DNA of 52,435 nt from Candidatus Methanoperedens sp. (GCA_012026795.1 VEPM01000028.1:1-52435), one strand, 5' to 3'. Positions 9,804 through 18,385 are shown, counted from the stretch's first letter. Made by a program: numbers and translations. Notes: generated by a model not told the origin, from the letters alone.

Positions 9804-10139
9804 ATGAATAGCAATTGTATATTCTGCAACATTATCAGGGGTAAATCTCCTGCAAATTTTATTTATAAAGATGAAAGCTTCGTGGTTTTCCATAATATAA
9901 AACCTTCAGCGCCCGTACATGTCCTGATGGTGCCTGTTGAGCACATTGAAAGTGTCAATGAGCTAAAAGAGCATAATGTGGGGGTTGTATCGAGGATGAT
10001 CCTCAAATCAAAGGAAATAGCTGAGGAACTGGGTATTAAAGACAGCGGTTACAAACTTGTAATAAACGTGGGCAGCGGAGCCGGACAGGTTATATTTCAT
10101 TTGCATATTCATCTTTTGGGTGGATGGAACAAAAGTTAA
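9804..10139 (+). CDS. HIT-family nucleotide-binding hydrolase
   Basis: A 111-residue histidine-triad protein of usual HINT size. The N-terminus has the CIFCNIIRG segment and the central FHNIKPSAPVHVLMVP strand. The signature HLHIHLL gives H99, H101 and H103, the last being the expected nucleophile. Family members cleave phosphoramidate or adenylate bonds of nucleotides, and the physiological substrate cannot be read. It starts 36 bases after the rhodanese gene and may be cotranscribed with it. It converges with the phosphoribosyltransferase gene. Confidence 0.93.
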   Translation: MNSNCIFCNIIRGKSPANFIYKDESFVVFHNIKPSAPVHVLMVPVEHIESVNELKEHNVGVVSRMILKSKEIAEELGIKDSGYKLVINVGSGAGQVIFHLHIHLLGGWNKS

Positions 10140-10141
10140 GG

Positions 10142-10822
10142 TCAGGTGTTTCTCTTTTTCAATAATTCCAATACTTCCTCCTGGGTGAGGTCATGCCATT
10201 CCTCATATGCATCAGCTACGGCAAATATTCTTGTTTCCCGGATGTTAGGGCAGAAAATTTCATCGACATAGGGAGCAACAAGATCGATTGCGCTTTCTGA
10301 TGCAGTTGGAACTGCGACAATGATCTTTGCCGGAGATAGTCTTTTTACGGAACTTATGGCTGCAAGAAGCGTGTAACCTGAAGCCAGCCCGTCATCCACG
10401 ATTATCGCTGTCCTGCCTTTCAGATCAGGAAATGGTCTTTTTCCCCGGAATATTTCCATTCTTTTATCAAGCTCACTTTTGACATCTGCGATTATTGAAT
10501 CGATTTCAGAATCGCTCAATTGAAGCTGTTCCACTAATTTCTCATTTAGCTTCACCTCTCCATTCCAGCTCATCGAACCAAACCCGGCTTCAGTGTTGAA
10601 AGGAACAGGGAGCTTTCTGACGATTATTAAATCCATCCGAAGTCCGAGTTTTTCTGCGATAGCACTTCCTACAGGAACACCTCCCGATGGTATAGCCAGC
10701 ACCATAGAATCTTTTCCGATATAAGGTCTCAGTTCTCTTGCAAGAATTTCCCCTGCATGTACCCTGTCCCTGAATACATGATTTTTATTTCTCAATTCCC
10801 TCTGTTCGATTATTTTTGCCAT
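10142..10822 (-). CDS. Predicted phosphoribosyltransferase (type I PRTase fold)
   Basis: A 226-residue soluble protein. The PRPP-binding loop reads IIVDDGLASGYT (about 140-151), with a hydrophobic run followed by adjacent acidic residues. The N-terminal half has LAIPSGGVPVG, seen in the archaeal and bacterial 'predicted phosphoribosyltransferase' group (COG1926-like), and RKLPVPFNTEAGFGS. Substrate base unknown. It is a single leftward gene, convergent with the HIT gene two bases away. Confidence 0.88.
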   Translation of the reverse strand: MAKIIEQRELRNKNHVFRDRVHAGEILARELRPYIGKDSMVLAIPSGGVPVGSAIAEKLGLRMDLIIVRKLPVPFNTEAGFGSMSWNGEVKLNEKLVEQLQLSDSEIDSIIADVKSELDKRMEIFRGKRPFPDLKGRTAIIVDDGLASGYTLLAAISSVKRLSPAKIIVAVPTASESAIDLVAPYVDEIFCPNIRETRIFAVADAYEEWHDLTQEEVLELLKKRNT

Positions 10823-10981
10823 TTGACTCCCCCGGTATTTGATGCGAACGTTTAATATTAACAGTACTCAGGAAGTTATAAATTCTATGGATATGAAATA
10901 ATATATCATGGAGTGAAGGTTATGCAAATCTGGGAAATCCGGATTGGTTAATCAAACGTTCAAAGTCAATATATCCGTTTC

Positions 10982-10990
10982 AAAGGAGGT
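10982..10990 (+). promoter_or_regulatory. Strong Shine-Dalgarno site fixing the start at 10995
   Basis: AAAGGAGGT lies four bases before ATG 10995. The open frame reaches back to 10944, but the conserved protein start (MKAAQINKYG) and this site both point to 10995. Confidence 0.8.
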
Positions 10991-10994
10991 ATAT

Positions 10995-11957
10995 ATGAAA
11001 GCAGCACAAATTAATAAGTACGGAGATAACGAGGTTGTTGAGATTAATATGAACGCGCCGGAACCAACAGTAACCCGGGGGCACCTTCTCATTGAGGTGT
11101 ATGCGGCCGGGGTTAATCCGATTGATTGGAAAATCCGCGAAGGATACATCCGGCAAAAGGTGCAGTTGAAGTTCCCGGCGACTCTGGGAGGGGATTTTTC
11201 AGGCGTCGTGGCAGAAGTGGGAGAAGGCGTTCAGGGATTCAAAAAAGGCGATGAAATTTACGGTCAGGCCAGTATCACAAAAGGCGGGTCGGGATCGTTT
11301 GCCGAATTTGCCACGGCTGATATGAATACTGCGGCACATAAACCAGGGATATTGAGCCATGCTGAAGCAGCCGCACTGCCGCTGACAGGTGTAAGTGCAT
11401 GGCAGTCACTCGTTGATCATATAGGTCTTTCCAGTGGCAAAAAGATCCTTATCCATGGGGGCGCAGGTGGTATCGGTTCAATGGCCATCCAGATAGCCAA
11501 ACACCTAAGAGCTTATGTGGCAACGACAGTCAGTTTAAAAGATATGGAGTTTGCAAGAGAACTGGGCGCGGATGAAGTAATTGATTATAAAAACCAGTCT
11601 TTTGAAGATATAATACATGACTATGATGCAGTCTTTGATACCGTAGGTGGCAAGACTTACACAGGATCTCACAGAGTGCTTAAGAGGGGTGGTATAATTG
11701 TTTCTATGTTAGAGCAGCCCAATCCTGATCTCATGGAGCAGTACAAAGTGAAGGCTATAGGACAATTAACACAGGTGACCGGAGAGCGATTATCTAAACT
11801 GGCCGAACTCGCTGATAAACGTGTTATTAAAGTACATGTTGAAAAAGCATTTCCCCTGGAAGAGGCGCAGGAAGCACTTGAGTTTCAGCAAAACGGACAT
11901 CCGCGGGGTAAGGTCGTTCTGGAGATAAAAAATACAAGAAATAAGAGCCAGGACTAA
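10995..11957 (+). CDS. NADPH-dependent quinone oxidoreductase (zinc-independent MDR family)
   Basis: A 320-residue medium-chain reductase. Residues 1-125 form the GroES-like catalytic domain (AAGVNPIDWKIREG, GGDFSGVVAEVGEGV). The Rossmann domain has the AGGIGSMAIQIAKH nucleotide loop, and the C-terminal VEKAFPLEEAQEALEF, HPRGKVVLEI is typical of QOR/zeta-crystallin proteins. The structural-zinc cysteine cluster of alcohol dehydrogenases is absent, which fits a quinone or enal reductase. The gene lies directly before rubrerythrin and may share its oxidative-stress context. Confidence 0.92.
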   Translation: MKAAQINKYGDNEVVEINMNAPEPTVTRGHLLIEVYAAGVNPIDWKIREGYIRQKVQLKFPATLGGDFSGVVAEVGEGVQGFKKGDEIYGQASITKGGSGSFAEFATADMNTAAHKPGILSHAEAAALPLTGVSAWQSLVDHIGLSSGKKILIHGGAGGIGSMAIQIAKHLRAYVATTVSLKDMEFARELGADEVIDYKNQSFEDIIHDYDAVFDTVGGKTYTGSHRVLKRGGIIVSMLEQPNPDLMEQYKVKAIGQLTQVTGERLSKLAELADKRVIKVHVEKAFPLEEAQEALEFQQNGHPRGKVVLEIKNTRNKSQD

Positions 11958-12001
11958 GTATAAATACAAATAATAAAAGTTTATTGAAGGGAGGTTTTTA
12001 A

Positions 12002-12550
12002 ATGAAAAAAATGACAGAACAGAATCTCATCAATGCTTTTGGAGGAGAAAGTCAGGCACACATGAGATATTTGCATTTTGCAAACCAGGCCGAAAGGGAG
12101 AAATTTAATAGTGTAGCGCGCTTATTCCGCGCAATCGCCCATGCTGAATATATACATGCAGGAGACCATTACAGGGAGTTAAGACACCTGGACGGGGGAT
12201 TTGTTGCAAATAGCATGGCAGCTTTTGGCCCTGGCGATTCTAAAAAAAACCTTAAACTGGCCATAGCGGGTGAGACATTTGAAATTGAGGAAATGTATCC
12301 CGTTTACCTGGAAGTGGCAAAATTCCAGGGAGAAAAAGGTGCACAAAGAAGTTTTGAATATGCGTATGGCACTGAAAAAATGCATAAGATGCTTTATGAA
12401 AAAGCATCAGGTTCAGTTAATTCGGGAAATGACGTTAAGCTTGGTCCAATCCAGGTTTGCGAAGTTTGCGGATATACCGTGGAAGGAGAAGCGCCCGATA
12501 TATGCCCATTATGCGGTGCATCCAGAGATAAATTTACGGCATTCAAGTAG
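12002..12550 (+). CDS. rbr: Rubrerythrin
   Basis: A 182-residue classic rubrerythrin. An N-terminal four-helix ferritin-like domain carries the two diiron half-sites (GESQAHMRYLHFA with IAHAEYIHAGDHY, then FEIEEMYPVYLEVA with SFEYAYGTEKMH). A C-terminal rubredoxin-like [Fe(SCys)4] domain reads CEVCGYTV ... CPLCG. Family members reduce hydrogen peroxide to water in anaerobes. GGGAGG lies about eight bases before the ATG. It ends in TAG, so amber works as a stop in this genome. It sits 44 bases after the quinone reductase gene. Confidence 0.96.
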   Translation: MKKMTEQNLINAFGGESQAHMRYLHFANQAEREKFNSVARLFRAIAHAEYIHAGDHYRELRHLDGGFVANSMAAFGPGDSKKNLKLAIAGETFEIEEMYPVYLEVAKFQGEKGAQRSFEYAYGTEKMHKMLYEKASGSVNSGNDVKLGPIQVCEVCGYTVEGEAPDICPLCGASRDKFTAFK

Positions 12551-12579
12551 GGAATAAAAAGAATGAAATTTATGGGGTA

Positions 12580-13542
12580 ATGTATATGACAAATTTTGAT
12601 GAGATGGTTACTGGTGCTGTGGATAAAGTAATACCGAGTGTTGTGAACATCAGCGAAGTAAGGTTAATGAAAAATGCATATCTCCAGGTGCATCCGGTTC
12701 CGGGAGTGGGTTCCGGTTTTATATTACATGAGGACGGCCTTATACTCACCAATGCCCATGTGGTGATGGGTTCACAGGAGATAAAAGTTGCCCTGGAAGA
12801 CGGAAGGGTATTCCCGGCCCAGATAAGGGGACTTGACACCATGAAAGATCTTGCGGTAATAAAGATCAACGCCAGGGGTCTGCCAGTTCCTAAGATTGCA
12901 AAAGACAACGATCTCAAAATCGGGCAGATGGCTATCGCCATAGGAAGCCCGCTTGGCCTTGTTGGAGGTCCCACTGTAACAGCAGGTGTCATAAGCGCAT
13001 TGAACCGGTCTATCCAGACTGAGGTGACATTCATGGAAGGACTGATGCAGACCGACGCTGCCATTAATCCGGGAAACAGCGGAGGTCCCCTGGTTAACAG
13101 CAGCGGTGAGGTGATAGGGATTAACAGTGCCATCATACCTTTTGCCCAGGGCATCGGATTTGCCATACCAATAGAGGCTGCTATGGAAATCGCATCCCAG
13201 TTGATAGAGCATGGCGAGGTCGTCAGGCCCTGGATCAGCATGAATGCCATAGATGTCAATCCCAAGCTGGTAGCATATTATAACCTGCCCACTACAAAAG
13301 GGGTAGTTATCACTGATGTAGTGAAAGGAAGCCAGGCCGATAGATCAGGTATAGAGATAGCAGATATCTTAATCCGCATGGATGGAACAGAAATAAATAA
13401 TGTCAGGGATATTATCAAAGTGCTCAATAAACATAGAGTGGGCGACATTGTCACAATGGAGTTCTTCAGAGGGCAGGAGAAAGTGAAACTTAAGACAGTG
13501 CTTGAAAAGGCACCATCCGTACAGAGTCCACAGGCTCGATAA
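12580..13542 (+). CDS. HtrA/DegP-family trypsin-like serine protease with one PDZ domain
   Basis: 320 residues. The catalytic triad reads H60 (TNAHVV), D90 (MKDLAVI) and S167 (GNSGGPLV). One PDZ domain follows (about 225-315: NLPTTKGVVITDVVKGSQA, IADILIRMDG). There is no signal peptide or N-terminal membrane helix, so unlike bacterial DegP it is predicted to be cytoplasmic. HtrA proteins degrade or hold misfolded proteins. A second ATG at 12586 is possible. It follows rubrerythrin by 29 bases and precedes a universal stress protein, consistent with a stress-response cluster. Confidence 0.94.
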   Translation: MYMTNFDEMVTGAVDKVIPSVVNISEVRLMKNAYLQVHPVPGVGSGFILHEDGLILTNAHVVMGSQEIKVALEDGRVFPAQIRGLDTMKDLAVIKINARGLPVPKIAKDNDLKIGQMAIAIGSPLGLVGGPTVTAGVISALNRSIQTEVTFMEGLMQTDAAINPGNSGGPLVNSSGEVIGINSAIIPFAQGIGFAIPIEAAMEIASQLIEHGEVVRPWISMNAIDVNPKLVAYYNLPTTKGVVITDVVKGSQADRSGIEIADILIRMDGTEINNVRDIIKVLNKHRVGDIVTMEFFRGQEKVKLKTVLEKAPSVQSPQAR

Positions 13543-13570
13543 TAAATATTTCAGGTTAAATGGGAGATTT

Positions 13571-14023
13571 ATGGTAAGTAAATTATACAGAAAACTATTG
13601 ATTGCAACGGATGGTTCAAAATATATTAAAAAAGTAGTTGATTATGGGATAGATATTGCAAATAATACCGGAGCAAAACTACATGCTATCTTCGTAGCCG
13701 ATACCATGGCATATAGCTCAATCCCGTTGTCCTCCCCGATGGAATATGCATATTCGATTTTAAGACATGAGGGTGAGGTTGCTATAAAGGATGTGAAAAA
13801 TATGGTAGAGGCCGCAGGTCTGGAGATAGAAGGAATTATTGCAGAAGGACATCCGGCTGATGAAATAATAAAGTACGCCGAAAAGAATTCTATGGACCTT
13901 ATAATGATGGGAACACTGGGAAAAAGCGGGCTTGACAGATTTCTTCTTGGCAGCGTTGCAGATAAAGTGATCCGCAACTCGAAAATACCCGTTATTGTGA
14001 TTCCTGTGAAGGATAAAAATTAG
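13571..14023 (+). CDS. Universal stress protein (UspA family, ATP-binding type)
   Basis: 150 residues from ATG 13571, which is preceded by GGGAG. The open frame extends upstream to 13502 but would overlap the protease gene. It shows the usual LLIATDGS start and the GTLGKSGLDRFLLGSVADKV signature, which fits the ATP-binding G-2x-G-9x-G(S/T) motif of MJ0577-type Usp proteins, followed by VIVIP. Cytoplasmic, role not specific. It ends in TAG and lies between the protease and S2P genes. Confidence 0.93.
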   Translation: MVSKLYRKLLIATDGSKYIKKVVDYGIDIANNTGAKLHAIFVADTMAYSSIPLSSPMEYAYSILRHEGEVAIKDVKNMVEAAGLEIEGIIAEGHPADEIIKYAEKNSMDLIMMGTLGKSGLDRFLLGSVADKVIRNSKIPVIVIPVKDKN

Positions 14024-14059
14024 AACGTATTTGTTTAAATAAGCTATGGGAGGAATTTT

Positions 14060-15169
14060 ATGAAAACTTCGATCCAGTTAGGAAAAATAATGGGTATACC
14101 GATAAAATTGCATATAACATTTCTTCTGATTCTGCCATTCTTTGCATGGAATTTTGCAGTAAACCCTTCACCGTTTGGTTTCCGCGACCAGGAAGTACCT
14201 CTCCGGTATGTCCTTTCGCTGGCTGCGGCAGTATTTCTTTTTGTCTGCGTACTATTGCATGAACTCGGACATTCTTACATAGCCAAAAAACACGGAACAA
14301 ACATCCAGAGTATAACACTTTTTCTTTTTGGCGGCGTTTCATCAATGGAAGAAATTCCAAGAGATCCAAAGACTGAGTTAAAAATGGCTCTTGCAGGCCC
14401 TGGTGTCAGTTTTTTGATAGGTTTCATATTGATAATTATAGATCTCATTTTCAAACCATCCGGTGAATCGTTTGTAGATTATTACTTCTTAAAACCGTTA
14501 AATGATCCATATCTTCGTCTTGTCTGGATGATAGCAATCATAAATATTATGCTTGGCATCTTCAACCTCCTTCCGGCATTTCCCATGGATGGCGGCAGGG
14601 TGCTCAGGGCATGGCTTGCACAGAGAATGTCCTATATCACGGCAACGCGGGAAGCAGCAGGTATAGGAAAGATGTTTGCCATCATTATGGGCATTTTGGG
14701 ATTGTTCTACAACTTCTGGTTTATGCTCATCGCATTCTTTATTTACATAGGTGCTTCGGAAGAAGAAAAATCCACAGAAATAAACTTGGTACTTGAGGGG
14801 GTCAAGGTAAAAGACATTATGTCAAAAGAAGTCCGGACCGTAACTTCGGGAATGTCCATTGAAGAGCTTGTGGAATATATATTCCGGTTCAAACATATGG
14901 GGTATCCGGTCGTGGATGATGGGCAGTTGAAGGGCATAGTGACATTTACAGACGTACAAAAAGTCCCCAGGGAAGAAAGGAAAGCCGTTAAAGTGTCACA
15001 GGTAATGACAAAAAATATTATAAGTCTCCAGGAAGATGACGATGCGGTAAATGCATTAAAACTAATGTCGATGAATAACATCGGCCGAATAATAGTTAAA
15101 AAAGGCGACAAAATTTCAGGTATAGTCTCAAGGACTGATCTCATGCGGGTTGTACGATTATTAGAATAA
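14060..15169 (+). CDS. Site-2 protease (M50) with C-terminal CBS pair
   Basis: 369 residues, an intramembrane zinc protease. The zinc site is HELGH (residues 67-71), with the third ligand at D177 in MDGGRVLRAW. About six membrane helices span 1-235. Two CBS domains follow (about 253-369: VKDIMSKEVRTV and VSQVMTKNIISL), a regulatory pair that usually binds adenine nucleotides. Such proteins cleave membrane-bound substrates, possibly gated by energy state. GGGAGG lies before the ATG. It is last in the rightward stress cluster. Confidence 0.95.
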   Translation: MKTSIQLGKIMGIPIKLHITFLLILPFFAWNFAVNPSPFGFRDQEVPLRYVLSLAAAVFLFVCVLLHELGHSYIAKKHGTNIQSITLFLFGGVSSMEEIPRDPKTELKMALAGPGVSFLIGFILIIIDLIFKPSGESFVDYYFLKPLNDPYLRLVWMIAIINIMLGIFNLLPAFPMDGGRVLRAWLAQRMSYITATREAAGIGKMFAIIMGILGLFYNFWFMLIAFFIYIGASEEEKSTEINLVLEGVKVKDIMSKEVRTVTSGMSIEELVEYIFRFKHMGYPVVDDGQLKGIVTFTDVQKVPREERKAVKVSQVMTKNIISLQEDDDAVNALKLMSMNNIGRIIVKKGDKISGIVSRTDLMRVVRLLE

Positions 15170-15180
15170 GCCATGCTTGA

Positions 15181-16128
15181 TTAAAGAATAATACCATCCC
15201 GGGCAAGTCGATCCAGCAACAAATGGAAATACAGGAATCCGCTGTAGGGCTCCCATTTTGAAAGAATACGCCTGACGTCTTCATAACTCACAGGCTCTTT
15301 TAGTTTCAGCCAGAGCTGCAGGTTCTTGCGGGCACCTATATCATCGCCAGGGAATATATGGATCCGTCCAAGACCTCGAAGCATGACGTACTCAGCTGTC
15401 CAGCGCCCCACACCCCGCAACTCACACAGGCGCTCCAGAATAGTCTCATCATCGGGTGTTTCCAGGTCTTCCGGAATTAAACGCTTATCAGTCATCATCC
15501 GGGCAAGTTCGATAATTGCACGTGCCTTATTATTGCTTAATCCCAGTCTTCGAATGTCCCGGGGTTCCAGTCCTGCCAGGTTTTCAGGGCGGGGAAAAGC
15601 GTAAACAGCTATGCTTTCTTTCTGAACAGATATGCCATAATTTGAGGCCAACTTGTTGAGCAGAAGAATGCCTAGAGTGAGCGTTATCTACTGACAGGCA
15701 ATTCCATTGACTAACGCCTCAAAGAGCGTTGGGAAGCGGGGCGGTTTGAGCCCGCGAAATCGTGCAGCCAGTTGTGCAAGTTGAGCATCTCCTGAAGCCA
15801 GTACATAGAATTCCGAGAGGTTCCGCCTGGTACCCAGCATCCGTTCTACTGTTGTTACTAAAGTGGGTTTTACTGTAGGCAATAATCCAGTGCATAAAGC
15901 TTCAATCTTGAGTTCGGGATCATCGGGCGGGCCGACCTGTGTGATTGAAATATCCACAGCCTGGCCATCCAGTGTCAGAAGCCGTCTGTACGTTTTACCA
16001 TCCCACCGATCTACAATATTATTTGCCCGGCGTCGCAAAGCCCATACTGTCAAATCCAGTCGGAAAGGTGCCACCGGTTTGATCGTGAATGAGAAGGGTC
16101 TCAAATATTTGAAATTATTTTCATCCAT
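15181..16128 (-). pseudogene. AlkA-type DNA-3-methyladenine glycosylase interrupted by one in-frame amber codon
   Basis: Two same-frame pieces together make a full-length (315-residue) HhH-GPD glycosylase. The N-terminal half ends ...FEALVNGIACQ, then TAG (15688-15690), then ITLTLGILLLNKLASNYG continues. Family members usually read ACQQVS or similar here, so TAG replaces a conserved Gln, a single CAG-to-TAG change. The helix-hairpin-helix (LRGVGRWTAEYV) and the catalytic Asp region (FPGDDIGARK) are intact downstream. AGGGGGAAA before ATG 16128 supports that start over 16158. Either a fresh nonsense mutation or, less likely, suppressed. Other genes here end in TAG, so there is no general recoding. 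Confidence 0.8.
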
Positions 16129-16239
16129 CAAAATTTCCCCCTGGTTAGTTGTTAGCATTTTATAATAATAAGAATATGGCGGAATCTTTAAATAGCAATG
16201 TCTTTGATATAAATCATAGGAACAAAAGGGAGGTTAGAC

Positions 16240-16365
16240 ATGGAATTAAAGATACAATTAGAGCATGATGAGTTTCAGCTTCACGCTGAACTTGTAAGGG
16301 CAATCCGGGTGAAAGGAAGTTCAGGATATGGAACGATAGGAGAATACTATTATGGCAAGATTTAA
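16240..16365 (+). CDS. Small conserved-looking ORF (41 aa) overlapping the ferredoxin start
   Basis: A 41-residue frame starting MELKIQLEHDEFQLHAELVR, with an excellent Shine-Dalgarno site (AAGGGAGG, six bases from ATG) and an archaeal TATA-like run (CTTTAAATA) upstream. It overlaps the ferredoxin start by 14 bases, whose own start has no clear ribosome site, which suggests translational coupling. It could be a leader peptide or a small partner protein. Family unknown. Confidence 0.5.
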   Translation: MELKIQLEHDEFQLHAELVRAIRVKGSSGYGTIGEYYYGKI

Positions 16366-16591
16366 AGTTGAGATTGAAAGACCATTATGCATATCCTGTG
16401 AGAGCTGCGTCAACATATGCCCTGAATTCTGGGAGATGGCTCCTGATGGTTTCTCCCATTTAAAGGATTCAAAAAAAGCAGGCGAGAACGAAGAAAGAGA
16501 GATGGAGGATGTGAGTTGCAATACCGAAGCGGCAGAAAGCTGCCCGGCTTCATGTATACATGTCTATGAGAACGGGAAGAAAATCATTTGA
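16352..16591 (+). CDS. Single-cluster [4Fe-4S] ferredoxin
   Basis: A 79-residue ferredoxin of the single-cluster type. C13, C16, C19 (CISCESC) and C64 (CPASCIHVY) should bind one [4Fe-4S] cluster. C23 and C56 lie where related proteins form a disulfide in place of the second cluster. Cytoplasmic low-potential electron carrier. It is preceded by the overlapping 41-codon frame and converges with the CGGC-protein gene six bases away. Confidence 0.93.
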   Translation: MARFKVEIERPLCISCESCVNICPEFWEMAPDGFSHLKDSKKAGENEEREMEDVSCNTEAAESCPASCIHVYENGKKII

Positions 16592-16597
16592 GAAACC

Positions 16598-17110
16598 TCA
16601 GTGATGTGTCCCTTCCACGATCTTAACACCCTTATTGGTTATCATCTGCTTTATTTCCTCAATATGAGGGCACCTGGCATAGCTTTTTTCAAGAAGCATA
16701 CATGAACTCAGGTGAATTACATCAATATCATGTTTCATGAGGCTGTCCACAAGCCTGGAAATTCTCCTGCCAGGGCATCCACCGCATGTGAAAAATCCTA
16801 TTATCCGGGCATCTTTCCCATATTGTTCAAAATGTACTTTTCGTTTGTTGAATGCCTTAAAACATGCAACTCCCGGACAGGTCTCACTCACTATATCGCA
16901 CCTGACGACTGCAATTTTTGTCGTTTTTTCTTCTTTTTCGTCCTTTCCCATTATGGCCCTGAATTGCAAAGCAGCTTCATTCACATCCTCGATCGACACT
17001 ATGTTTTTCCCTTTCTTTTCAACAGCTGTTTCAATGCCCATTTTGGCCATGCTTCTGACATGCTCTGGTACTTTTTCAAGTTCTTTTAATGCATCCGGCT
17101 TCCATTCCAT
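16598..17110 (-). CDS. PCP_red-like domain fused to CGGC domain (metal or redox protein)
   Basis: 170 residues. The first ~55 (WKPDALKELEKVPEHVRSMA ... IVSIEDVNEAAL) match the small helical domain found at the end of protochlorophyllide-reductase-type proteins (PF08369). The rest is a CGGC domain (PF08821), with C-rich motifs VSETCPGVACFKAF, FFTCGGCPGRR, LSSCMLLEKSYARCPH and a His-rich tail (TGTHH-like ending). These domains are thought to bind metal or Fe-S, and function is not established. Neighbours are ferredoxin and a haem-copper-oxidase-like fragment, hinting at redox chemistry. Confidence 0.82.
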   Translation of the reverse strand: MEWKPDALKELEKVPEHVRSMAKMGIETAVEKKGKNIVSIEDVNEAALQFRAIMGKDEKEEKTTKIAVVRCDIVSETCPGVACFKAFNKRKVHFEQYGKDARIIGFFTCGGCPGRRISRLVDSLMKHDIDVIHLSSCMLLEKSYARCPHIEEIKQMITNKGVKIVEGTHH

Positions 17111-17165
17111 TGTAGTTACCTCGGTCGATTATATAGAAGTTTTTTAATGGGTATTAGTATCTTAT

Positions 17166-17519
17166 TCAATTAGATGAGCTACCCATCGACTTCCAGATAT
17201 TATATATGAATATAAAATATGAAATAGCCTCTACCAGCCCGAAGATCATAACTGCTATCGCAGCATCAGAAGCATCCTTTTCTTTGAGCAGCCAGAATTG
17301 TATCATTCCGAGTTTTCTGCTATAAAGCGCCCTGCTGGTATAGCGCGGTATGCTCTCATATGCGAGGCCGAAAAGCATGAACGATACCCACCCGATAAGT
17401 GCAAAATGCGAATGCATGAAACTGTATCCGGGACCAATGGTGATAAGCACACCCAGGATTGTGCTAAGAGCGAGATACACCAGGCTTGTTTTTATAAAAA
17501 GTCGTGCCAGGTTGTTCAT
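17166..17519 (-). CDS. Short membrane protein related to haem-copper oxidase subunit I
   Basis: 117 residues with three hydrophobic helices (about 7-28, 33-55, 85-108). The second carries HSHFALIGWVSFMLFGLAYE, resembling a haem-ligand helix of cbb3 oxidase/NorB subunit I. Stand-alone proteins of this kind occur in archaea, usually slightly longer. The loop RKLGMIQFWLLKEKDASD suggests a helix present in relatives may have been shortened here. It is too small to be an oxidase, so a haem-binding or accessory role is only an inference. Confidence 0.65.
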   Translation of the reverse strand: MNNLARLFIKTSLVYLALSTILGVLITIGPGYSFMHSHFALIGWVSFMLFGLAYESIPRYTSRALYSRKLGMIQFWLLKEKDASDAAIAVMIFGLVEAISYFIFIYNIWKSMGSSSN

Positions 17520-17563
17520 GATCGTATTTAATATTTACTATATAGTATTTCAATGCCTTAATA

Positions 17564-18040
17564 TTATTTAAATCCGTACGTCACAACTTCCATGTCAGCA
17601 TCCATCAGATAATCAAAATCGATCAATTTATCCCAGCCCGCTTTCTGGAAAACCCCGCCGATGCACGCGCCCAGTATCTGGCGGTCAGGATGCTCTTTAG
17701 TGATCTCTTCTATCATCAAATTTAAACCTATTATATCCACTTCCATTTTTGGCATGGCAAGTCCCCCGAGAAGCACAACAGTATCAGAAGATGGATCTGC
17801 CTTTTTACCAAGCTGCATCCCGTAATCGGTCATTTCGACATTTGCTGCCAGGTCTTTCCTGAGGTTCGGGATAAATACCATCTCTTTTCCAGCATCACGT
17901 AAAACATAGCCAAGAAGTTCTGCAAACGGATTGCACCAGCCCGGACAGCCGATAAATGTTATTTTTTTCCTTCCCCGGGCAAGTTTACGAAATGCGGTTA
18001 GCATCCCGCCGATGCCTGACGCTTTTTCTATTGGTTTCAT
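17564..18040 (-). CDS. DUF2124 family protein
   Basis: 158 residues matching, from memory, the methanogen-restricted DUF2124 family. It has an alpha/beta fold with KKITFIGCPGWCNPFAELLG, then DTVVLLGGLAMP and LGACIGGVF. Paired Cys near the N-terminus (C52, C56) could be redox or metal-binding. Soluble, function unknown. It is the last of three leftward genes, with a TATA-like AAGGATTTATTAATG region upstream shared divergently with the TusA gene. Confidence 0.75.
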   Translation of the reverse strand: MKPIEKASGIGGMLTAFRKLARGRKKITFIGCPGWCNPFAELLGYVLRDAGKEMVFIPNLRKDLAANVEMTDYGMQLGKKADPSSDTVVLLGGLAMPKMEVDIIGLNLMIEEITKEHPDRQILGACIGGVFQKAGWDKLIDFDYLMDADMEVVTYGFK

Positions 18041-18130
18041 GAAATCACAGGAATCTGGATTGTCAAAGAAGCATATAAGGATTTATTAATGAGTCAGTTT
18101 TAAATAATCCTGAGTCAAATTGGATACCCT

Positions 18131-18367
18131 ATGTCTGACATAATTCCTGATGATACGCTTGATGTGCGCGGCGAATGCTGCCCATATCCACTCATACTCA
18201 CAAAAAAACGCGTCGAACAGTTAAAAAGTGGTGAAATCCTGCTGGTAACAGCCGATGATCCGGTTGCGCCGCAGAATATTGATTCATGGGCAAAAAAATC
18301 CGGAAATAAAATCCTTGCTGTCAATCAGGAAGGGAAAACTTTTAAAATATATGTCCAGAGAATTTAA
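18131..18367 (+). CDS. TusA-family sulfur carrier/transferase
   Basis: 78 residues. TusA fold with the signature LDVRGECCPYPLILTKK, where the Cys of CPxP is the persulfide-carrying residue. The tail matches the family's two-layer sandwich (GEILLVTADDPVAPQNI). It carries sulfane sulfur for tRNA thiolation, cofactor synthesis or sulfur metabolism. The start is ATG 18131, about 20 bases after an AT-rich promoter. The gene stands alone, divergent from DUF2124. Confidence 0.93.
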   Translation: MSDIIPDDTLDVRGECCPYPLILTKKRVEQLKSGEILLVTADDPVAPQNIDSWAKKSGNKILAVNQEGKTFKIYVQRI

Positions 18368-18385
18368 TTAAATAAGTTTAGGTTA

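Noticed and set aside
12570-13265. 231-codon minus-strand frame
   Set aside because: It is the mirror of the HtrA protease gene, whose catalytic motifs prove the plus strand.
15688-15690. Pyrrolysine as the meaning of the amber codon
   Set aside because: Several genes here (rubrerythrin, UspA, the gene ending at 7608) stop at TAG, the site is a conserved Gln, and glycosylases are not known Pyl proteins. Kept only as a remote option.
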